Translations under genes and position numbers: made by a program
Notes under the pieces: generated by a model
What the model was told of the DNA's origin: nothing
What the model saw: only the letters and a program-made list of their open reading frames with translations
The model's database searches: none
Shown: positions 56,955-64,000 of the stretch, piece by piece
Layout: each line of letters starts with the position of its first letter
How positions within the stretch are numbered: position 1 is the stretch's first letter
Assembly: GCA_949126835.1 (NCBI GenBank)
Contig: CASBPS010000109.1
Location: forward strand, 124,001 to 188,000
Source: Anisus vortex
Taxonomy: Eukaryota > Mollusca > Gastropoda > Planorbidae
Length of the DNA: 64,000 nucleotides
Reading direction: 5' to 3'

Positions 56955-57240
56955 CAGTTTGTTTCAAAGTTTCTAGCACATGTCTGTAGCATTTTTCTAA
57001 AGATAGAAGAAAGTTGTTGAAAGCTTTGCCTGGTCCAGCATGTAACAAAGCCATTAGCAGAATGTCATTTCTATCAGCTTTCGTTTCTTTTTTACTAATT
57101 CTTTCTTTATCGTCTAGACTAATAACTTCATGTTGAAACAAGTAATCAACAATATCCAAAGCTTCAAGATTATCCTTCAAATAAACATAGTTTTGCTGAA
57201 TGCACTTAAAATCTTTCGGTTTCAATTTTCCTCTAGACAT
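56955..57240 (-). CDS. CARD-domain first exon of the coiled-coil gene
   Basis: ATG at 57240 in AAAAATGTCT context; 95 codons plus one base, then donor ACTG|GTAGGC. Residues about 6-90 fit a caspase recruitment domain: six amphipathic helices with YLKDNLEALDIVDYLFQHEV and the late GPGKAFNNFLLSLEKC block typical of helices 5 and 6. CARDs join like with like in apoptosis and innate immune complexes. The exon ends in phase 1 and splices in frame to the 84-bp coiled-coil exon, giving a CARD plus coiled-coil layout as in CARD9/CARD11-type adaptors (layout only; the CARD sequence itself does not point clearly to that family). Confidence 0.75.
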
Positions 57241-58828
57241 TTTTAAAGCTACAAGCTAAATATGTGGTTATATTACGTATTGGAATCATCAATAAAAAGC
57301 TTATTAAAATAGTTTGGTTTCATTTACATTAACAATTTGTCTTTATGTCAAAGTCAACAAAATGGTTTCTTTATTAAAAAATGCCAAATAATATCGGGGT
57401 TTCTTTTTTATGTTGTCAAGGACTACGTTGTTTGGATCATGTCTTTGTAAACTCACAAATTATCAATGTAAATTTTTTTTTTTTGTGTTTTGTTTTTAAA
57501 AGGTTTTTTGATAATTTAGTAGGCAATTAAATAAATGCTTTACATAAAAATAAGATCAACAGTCAACAGTACATAACCTAAATAACGCGAGTTTAAAGAA
57601 ATCGGAAAAATCCGATATTACATGTAATCTATTTTGAAACAAGTAGGCCTAATTAGCAGTTTTAAAATGTTTATACTAAATTATTGGAAAAAAACAAAAC
57701 AATTGATGTGTCTTAAATATAAATATTGAAAGTCCCCAAATGTATTCTACGTGGGAAATAGTTCACAAAGAATGAATTATATAAATGTTTGGCCGTCATT
57801 AAGCTACACGGTAACCTATAAGGTAGTTCTTTAAAATGCCAGTAAGAAAATAATAATTTAATTTTCTAGTATTTTTACAAATTATTTTTTGGGAATAAAA
57901 GTTAACAATTATTTAGTTTCTGCAAAACTGTACGTTTTGCTGGGGTATCTGTCACTAATCTATAGAAACATATATCGATATCCAGGAAATTATTATTTGT
58001 TTACAGCTTATATGTTTCAATTTGTGGGAAAAACAAAATCAAACGGCGATTGAATCAATCCTTATGTATATGTATTTATAAAATCCGATGATTCAAAAAG
58101 ATTTTTGCAAAGCAATATTCTATAATTATAGCAACCTTGGTTTAACAAATTTTCGTTCAGCAAATAAATATGCGTTAAAACTCCTTGTGCTGCAAAGAAA
58201 GTGTGGATGCCTTTAATTATTATATGGTTTGATGTCGAATAAACAATTTAAGTCACAAATGCTTCTTGGACTATGATGCATGCTAAGGATACACTCAATC
58301 TTTGTAAAACACCCGTATGAAACGTCATTTAAAGCACAATTTTCACCGCACACTGGGCTTACAAACTAAGCCTTGTCGTTGTTGCAGTTTTAAAGAAGAA
58401 TAATTTACTCCGCCAGTTCTAACTGGATGTTCAAAACATTTACAACATTGCCATTGCATCTAACAAGAGAAGAAATATGCTTCATGATATTGTCTAAGAT
58501 GCTTGAAGCTTGTAACTTCATACTGTCCGTGGAATGAAACAAGAACAGAATATCCATACACTGTTTGTTATAAATTGGAAAAGCCAGCTAAAATCATTTG
58601 AAAATCGAGCAATATCTGCATTGTAAATACTAAAAACAAGATTGCACACTTAGAGAGGGTGAATCGAACGTAACTATAATATTGATTTACATTGAAAAAG
58701 GACCGTCAAAAGAATGTAGAGGTTATTAATTACTTCAATACAAACGTCATCCCGTAGAGTAGGCCTACAAATAATCTAAAAAATTTGATATAGGCCTAAA
58801 TGTATTTAAAACTCAAGTAGATCTAAAT
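57241..58828. other. Upstream region of the CARD gene
   Basis: AT-rich, no gene or repeat recognised. The promoter of the minus-strand CARD gene should lie in the first part, but no clear element could be named. Confidence 0.4.
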
Positions 58829-58834
58829 AAAACG

Positions 58835-58900
58835 AGGTACGGTGGACGAGCGCGGCGCGTTCAGCTGGCATATAGACGGTCCGGGTTCGAATTATGGCTA
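58835..58900 (+). other. tRNA-like segment (SINE-type head)
   Basis: GGACGAGCGCGGCGCGTTCA followed about 25 bases later by a B box GGGTTCGAATTATGG. Resembles the tRNA-derived heads of SINEs. Not a functional tRNA. Confidence 0.5.
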
Positions 58901-59718
58901 AAACTAGGATTTTTTTCACGGGTCTGGAAGGTGTCCCTAGTATGCAGTGACCGCAGAAACTGGTTAACGCTGCACTTCTGTACCCATGGGCCTTAAAGCT
59001 GCGAAGTGTGGAAACCACCGATACGCTCCGTTTAAGAGTGTGATGCACGTCTGTCTTATTCGACGATGACCTTCTTCTTCAGCGTTCCATTTTGCTTTCC
59101 TTTGCTATGTCAGCCTGGCAGCCCTGTTTCTCTGATGAACCGGGTAGTTGTTTGTAAGAATGGCTTTTCTTCCATGGTGACTCCTTCACATGCTTGGTAA
59201 ATAAAGCCTACTTCACCGAGGAGTAAAACCTAACGGTTACCCTCAAATGATTTAGGCGTCCAGCTGAGGCCGTTTCCAGTAGTGTGGTCTCAGTGCATGC
59301 CAGGTTGGGACCAAAGTTAGGTAAGAAACCCGGAAAGAGTACATCAGCTCACCCAACCAGATGTACTATCCCTTCCATGGACACACCCTTTAAAAGTACG
59401 CCGGTGGGCTAAAGCATGTGGGACAGCCCCTGTTGTAAGTCTGAGAATCATTGCACTACCGAGAGGGTACGAGACTCGGTAGGTAACAGTCCATCTCTAC
59501 CACAACCTGGTGCCTGGATGTCGACAGGTCTATAGTCTGGAATACCTGGCGACAGTGTAGGTATACGTGCGAGCAGCCACGATAATGATTCTGGGGCATT
59601 CCGCACGTGGGATGAAGAAGTATAGAAGTTACCCTTTGCTTCGCGGAATGCCTATTGGCAGGCCATATTGGTTGAGGTGACATGGGGAGGCTAGTCTCAA
59701 CAATACCAGCAACAACAG

Positions 59719-60129
59719 ATGCATCAGGAGGGTGGTACGACCTCAGAAGACTGCGTAACGCTCACGGTGCTGTACGACAGTGGCATTAGCATAGGTGAAC
59801 AAAACCAAAAACGCTTATTAAAGTTAGCCTATGTAAATGTATGTGGCCTGGTGAGGAGAATGATGTATCCAGAGTTTGTGGAGAAGATAAATATGTCTGA
59901 TGTTATAGGCCTTTCGGAAACAAAACTTAACACGGACAAGGTAGAAGATATCGATACTATAAGTATGGAACACTTTACCCTTTTCCACAAATTTAGACAC
60001 CATAATAACAATAGTAGATCGGGGGGACTGAGTGTAGCCATAAAAAATGACCTAGTTGACAAAACTAAAATATTAAGATGTGACAATAATGAAATGATCT
60101 GGCTACAAATAGGAGCAGAAATTTATTAA
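59719..60129 (+). pseudogene. LINE ORF2 endonuclease, first part
   Basis: 136 codons. Start of an EEP endonuclease: LAYVNVCGL, DVIGLSETKLN, SGGLSVAIKNDL and IWLQIGAEIY. It stops at TAA (60127). The expected continuation YTPPENSPC is readable one frame over (60145-60175), so this is a frameshift rather than a gene end. Confidence 0.8.
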
Positions 60130-60165
60130 TTCTATTTATTTATACCCCACCCGAGAATTCCCCAT

Positions 60166-63100
60166 GTGCCCAACCTGATTTTTTTTAATATCCTAGAAAA
60201 GGAAAAAATCGATAAAATATATATTAGTAACAATATAATCATAATGGGTGATTTTAATGCTCATACTAAAGAAAGAGAAGATTACATTATAGACTCCATA
60301 ACAAGTCCCCACGGACTCTATGTAGAAATAAGTGTCCAGACAGAAGAAACGCTTAAAAGAAAAGACATTCCACTCAAACGTATAAACGTAGATACGACAA
60401 TACCGAATAACTGGGGCCGCAAACTAATCGAAACATGTAAAAACACAAACATGTTAATAATGAATGGAAGGAAGGGGTTACTGTCACATAAACCTACGAC
60501 TACATTTAGCACAGTAATCGATTACGTACTAGCAGACAATGACCTTTTTCACAAAATTAGGAATCTAATAATCCACGACTTTGATCACCTATTCTCAGAT
60601 ATCCATTGTTTAATATCATGTGAATATGAGATTGAGATTGGTGGAGCAAATAAACCTGGAAATGCGCGTAGACGACTAAATAATAGACCAGTGGTAGAGA
60701 TCATTAAACCGTGGGTGCAAACTAAATCTAAGAACTATTTTGAAATGGTAGAAAAGCAAAACAAAAACAGCATAAATCTGAAACTAGACGAATTACTAGA
60801 AAGAAGTGACCTTTGTAACTCCCCTGAAAACAAAAAACAAGAAATAAATAACATAGTAGAGGAAATAAATAAAATATTAATAAATTCTGCAAATGAAATA
60901 TTTGGCACAAATCGATACCCTAATGATAAAAATAACCTAAGAAAAAATAAACCCTGGTTTACACTTATATGTAGACAAAAACGAAGATTATACCTTAAAG
61001 CAAGAAGAATGAATAGTACCCTTAAAACCAAAGGCTCACTTGAAAGTTTAAAAACACACAGTAAAAACTACAAGCGTGAAATGAACACCGCTATAAATAA
61101 ATATGAAAACAAAATGAGAAATAAAATAAAAAATCTGAAAGGAAAGAATCCAAAAGAGTACTGGCGTATCCTAAAGGACAAAAACAGAAAAGAAGATTAT
61201 AATGACATTAGTATTGACGAATTGTTCCATTTTTTCAAATCCCAAAACGAAACGACAGACAACTCCTGCATGAACCCAATAAAAACCAATTTAACCGCAC
61301 CTAACTTAGATACGACAAGACTTAATGGTGAAATAACATATAATGAAGTGTTATCAGCCATCAATAAAACAAGTAATAATAAAAGCTGCGGACACGATAA
61401 AATTTTTAATGAATATATAAAATGCACAAAGGTTATAATGATACCCACATACGTAAAATTATTCAATGTTATCCTAAAAGATGGAATTTTCCCCGAAAGC
61501 TGGTCACTAGGGATGATATGTCCAATATATAAAAATAAAGGCAGCAAGGCAAAGCCCGAAAACTTTAGACCAATTACCTTATTATCATGCTTAGGTAAAC
61601 TATTCTCATCCATTCTTAATGTACGAATGGAGATGTTCCTTGAAGAGCACAACTTATTAAACGAGAATCAAATGGGTTTTAGAGAAGGTTATTCCACAAC
61701 GGAAGCATCATTTATACTATATGCGCTGAGCTTTTTAATAAAAAATAAAGGTGACAAACTGTTCTGTGCATTCATTGATCTAAAAAGAGCTTTCCCGTCT
61801 ATTAAAAGAAAATTACTCTGGGCGAAAATGTTAGATATAGGCATAGATGGAATTTTCCTTAAATGTATACAGGGGTTATATAGAGATATTAAATCGACAG
61901 TAAAATTAAATACAAACCTGTCACCGTTATTTAACTGCGAAGCAGGACTAAGAGAGGGAGAACATCTGAGCCCTCTATTATTTTCTATGTTTATTAATGA
62001 CTTAGATTCTTATTTAGAACTAAAAGGTGCAAGTAGCTTAACTATCAGCAACGATAACAACGCAGATCTACTAAAAATATTCACATTATTATATGCTGAC
62101 GACACAACAATCCTAGCTAAAACCGCAAAAGAATTACAGAAAAACTTAAACATTTACAGTAACTATTGCAAGGAGAACCACTTAAACATAAATGAAGATA
62201 AGACAAAAATAATGATATTCGGTAGAAAGGGGAGGGTAGGAAATCAGAAATTTGTACTAAATAATAATATAATAGAAATAGTTTCTAAATTTAAATACCT
62301 GGGAATAATCTTCTCAGCTAACGGTTCTTTCTCAGAACACAGGAAATATTGTAAGATGAAAGGTACTAATGCTATGTTCAATCTTCTCAGAAAATGCCAT
62401 ACACTAAGCTTGCCCATAGATAGTCAAATTGATCTATTTGATCAAACAGTACTACCTATACTAACCTACGGTTGCGAACTATGGGGTATGGAAAATTGTG
62501 ACATTTTAGAAAATGTTAGACTAAGATATTTTAAGATGATTTTAAAATTGAACACAAAAACACCAAATTATGTAGTCCTAGGCGAAACAGGCAAACTCTA
62601 TATAAGATCATTTATTAAAAAAAGAATGTTACACTTCTGGATCAAAATAGCGACCGGCAAAGAAAGCAGGATTTCTAAAATAATTTATAACATTTTACTT
62701 AAAGAGCACCTGGTTGAAAAATGCAAATGGTCCGCCAATATAAAGTTACAATTGGAACAACTAGGATTAGGATATATTTGGTTAGAACAAGATATAATAG
62801 ACACTAAACTTTCAAAATCAATAATTAACTTACGTATAAATGATCAAAGTAAACAAGAACTTTATGAGAGTATGCAAATAAGCAATAAAGGTAAATTATA
62901 TAGCGCTCTAAAATATAAATCTGACTGGGAAAATAGTCCACCCTTTTTAAATAAATTACATCTGAAAGAAGCTATCTATATACTAAAAATACGAACAAGT
63001 AACAATAATTTCCCTGTTGAACTGGGTCGCCACTCCAGAATAGATTATAATTTAAGATTATGTCCCTTTTGCTTAAAAGATATAGGAGATGGATTTCACT

Positions 63101-63273
63101 ATTTACTCCAATGTGTGCACTTTAATGCCCAACGAAAAATGTATCTAAAAAAATATTACTATAACAGACCTAATGTAGAAAAAATGTCGGAACTGCTTAA
63201 TTCTAGCTCTCTAAAAGAACTTAAAAAACTAAGCATATTTTCAAAAATATTAGTATCTGCTTTTAAAAAATGA
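60166..63273 (+). CDS. LINE ORF2: endonuclease rest and reverse transcriptase
   Basis: 1035 codons open (the first codon is GTG, so this is not a true start; it continues 59719-60129 after two compensating frameshifts, the second at a T8 run near 60180). Endonuclease: IIIMGDFNAHT. RT: SCGHDKIFNEYI, ENFRPITLLSCLGKLF, GFREGYSTTEASFILY, FIDLKRAFPSI, AGLREGEHLSPLLFSMFIND and LLYADDTTILA (YADD near residue 643). The C-terminus has a CPFC...H...C cluster (about 965-985). No RNase H. The family is not assigned with certainty. Catalytic motifs are intact. Confidence 0.85.
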   Translation: MPNLIFFNILEKEKIDKIYISNNIIIMGDFNAHTKEREDYIIDSITSPHGLYVEISVQTEETLKRKDIPLKRINVDTTIPNNWGRKLIETCKNTNMLIMNGRKGLLSHKPTTTFSTVIDYVLADNDLFHKIRNLIIHDFDHLFSDIHCLISCEYEIEIGGANKPGNARRRLNNRPVVEIIKPWVQTKSKNYFEMVEKQNKNSINLKLDELLERSDLCNSPENKKQEINNIVEEINKILINSANEIFGTNRYPNDKNNLRKNKPWFTLICRQKRRLYLKARRMNSTLKTKGSLESLKTHSKNYKREMNTAINKYENKMRNKIKNLKGKNPKEYWRILKDKNRKEDYNDISIDELFHFFKSQNETTDNSCMNPIKTNLTAPNLDTTRLNGEITYNEVLSAINKTSNNKSCGHDKIFNEYIKCTKVIMIPTYVKLFNVILKDGIFPESWSLGMICPIYKNKGSKAKPENFRPITLLSCLGKLFSSILNVRMEMFLEEHNLLNENQMGFREGYSTTEASFILYALSFLIKNKGDKLFCAFIDLKRAFPSIKRKLLWAKMLDIGIDGIFLKCIQGLYRDIKSTVKLNTNLSPLFNCEAGLREGEHLSPLLFSMFINDLDSYLELKGASSLTISNDNNADLLKIFTLLYADDTTILAKTAKELQKNLNIYSNYCKENHLNINEDKTKIMIFGRKGRVGNQKFVLNNNIIEIVSKFKYLGIIFSANGSFSEHRKYCKMKGTNAMFNLLRKCHTLSLPIDSQIDLFDQTVLPILTYGCELWGMENCDILENVRLRYFKMILKLNTKTPNYVVLGETGKLYIRSFIKKRMLHFWIKIATGKESRISKIIYNILLKEHLVEKCKWSANIKLQLEQLGLGYIWLEQDIIDTKLSKSIINLRINDQSKQELYESMQISNKGKLYSALKYKSDWENSPPFLNKLHLKEAIYILKIRTSNNNFPVELGRHSRIDYNLRLCPFCLKDIGDGFHYLLQCVHFNAQRKMYLKKYYYNRPNVEKMSELLNSSSLKELKKLSIFSKILVSAFKK

Positions 63274-63735
63274 GAAAAAGGTTAGAAATGTTTAAGTATT
63301 TTAACTTGTTGGTTTGTCACTATGATATTGAGAGATAGTCGTAGAAGAAATGTAATATACTAAGCCGCAAGAAAAATTGTGAATGATTTCTTAAATGTTT
63401 GTTCTCACTATGTTAATGCCGTGCAGGTCTAATGAAAGTGATTTACCTGTATGTCTATGTTAGTAAATTAAGTTGTTGTTTTTTTGTTTTTTTTTCTTTG
63501 TTAGTTTTTTCCCCCCAAAAATTGTGTTATAAACTAAATTATCCCCCCTGAATTTTCTTTTAGGATACCTTTAATTAATAAATTTTTTATTACTTTCATT
63601 TTATTACTAATATTGGTTTTACTATTATTGTTCAATTTATTATTCACAAATGCTATAATTTTCTTATGTTTTTGACTATGCCTTTATTGTACCTATGTAC
63701 TATGTGGCAAATAAATATTGTTCATTGTTCATTGA

Positions 63736-64000
63736 CATGGGTAGCCAGTGTACAATGCATGCATGTCACTGGCCACTGCGTGCTTATACTACAATGCCTA
63801 GGTCTATTAAATCTCCATTTGATTCAAATGATTGGTATTGTATGAAACTGGGCCATAAATTTAAAACAAATTCTTTACAACCTATGCATATCTGTTGTGT
63901 TTAATTTTTTCTTGCATATTGACAGGACTTATTGTTAGTTTGCCAAAGCTTAGACAACCCATTCAATGCACTTAATTCACTCACAAAAAAATACAACTTG
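63736..64000. other. Flank of the LINE, no feature seen
   Basis: No supported gene; the short open frame overlapping the LINE tail is chance. Confidence 0.4.

Larger units (their letters stand above)
58829..63735 (+). mobile_element. LINE, nearly intact, with tRNA-like head
   Basis: 5' part: tRNA-like segment (58835-58900), then about 800 bases of GC-rich leader related to 53288-53712, then ORF2 (59719-63273), a 440-base 3' UTR, AATAAA at 63710 and a short (TTGTTCA)n tail to about 63735. Whether the tRNA-like segment belongs to the LINE or to an older SINE it landed in is open. Confidence 0.8.

Noticed and set aside
63695..63904. 69-codon frame at the LINE 3' end
   Set aside because: Overlaps the LINE tail and flank; no domain or splice context.

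Overview
This is AT-rich eukaryotic (metazoan) DNA. Protein exons are short with GT/AG borders, long stretches are non-coding, and most recognisable sequence is transposable element. The mix of Helitrons in number, I-like, L2/CR1-like and other non-LTR elements, and a CARD-domain exon suggests an invertebrate, tentatively a gastropod mollusc. Species cannot be fixed from sequence alone.

Layout. (1) 1-27489 is a head-to-tail array of about 13 Helitron-family units, all pointing to the minus strand. Each begins on the left with a 3' terminus (CTAG or CAAG, then a short GC hairpin) and ends on the right with a TA-rich 5' terminus that abuts the 3' hairpin of the next unit. Two units (7603-14514 and 17669-24174) carry the autonomous Rep/helicase gene, and both copies are broken at different places. 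The rest are non-autonomous, with 19-bp minisatellites, (CAGC)n, (CATA)n and (GATAT)n tracts and larger segmental duplications. (2) 28224-30080 is a second, non-autonomous Helitron-like family (family B) interrupted by a MITE with a 7-bp target duplication. (3) 30351-34084, 52367-52450 and 56955-57240 hold exons of one minus-strand host gene: a CARD first exon followed by very short phase-1/phase-1 exons, most of 21 or 28 codons (three or four heptads), encoding coiled-coil repeats. (4) Between these exons lies an intron of about 18 kb made largely of transposons: an RNase H relic (34.4-34.8 kb), an L2/CR1-like LINE (35-38.46 kb), a LINE fragment, and a family B Helitron split by an I-like LINE (39870-45298) and by a young LTR element (45516-51849). 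(5) The LTR element has nearly identical LTRs and one intact 897-codon frame with gag, zinc knuckle, protease, an integrase scrap and a C-terminal membrane helix, but no reverse transcriptase. (6) 52.6-56 kb holds further Helitron and LINE relics. (7) 58.8-63.73 kb is a nearly intact LINE on the plus strand with a tRNA-like head.

The most unusual items are the modular heptad-exon CARD gene, the RT-less LTR element with a single fused frame, and the Helitron array with two complementary defective autonomous copies. All calls come from reading the sequence; no database search was run.
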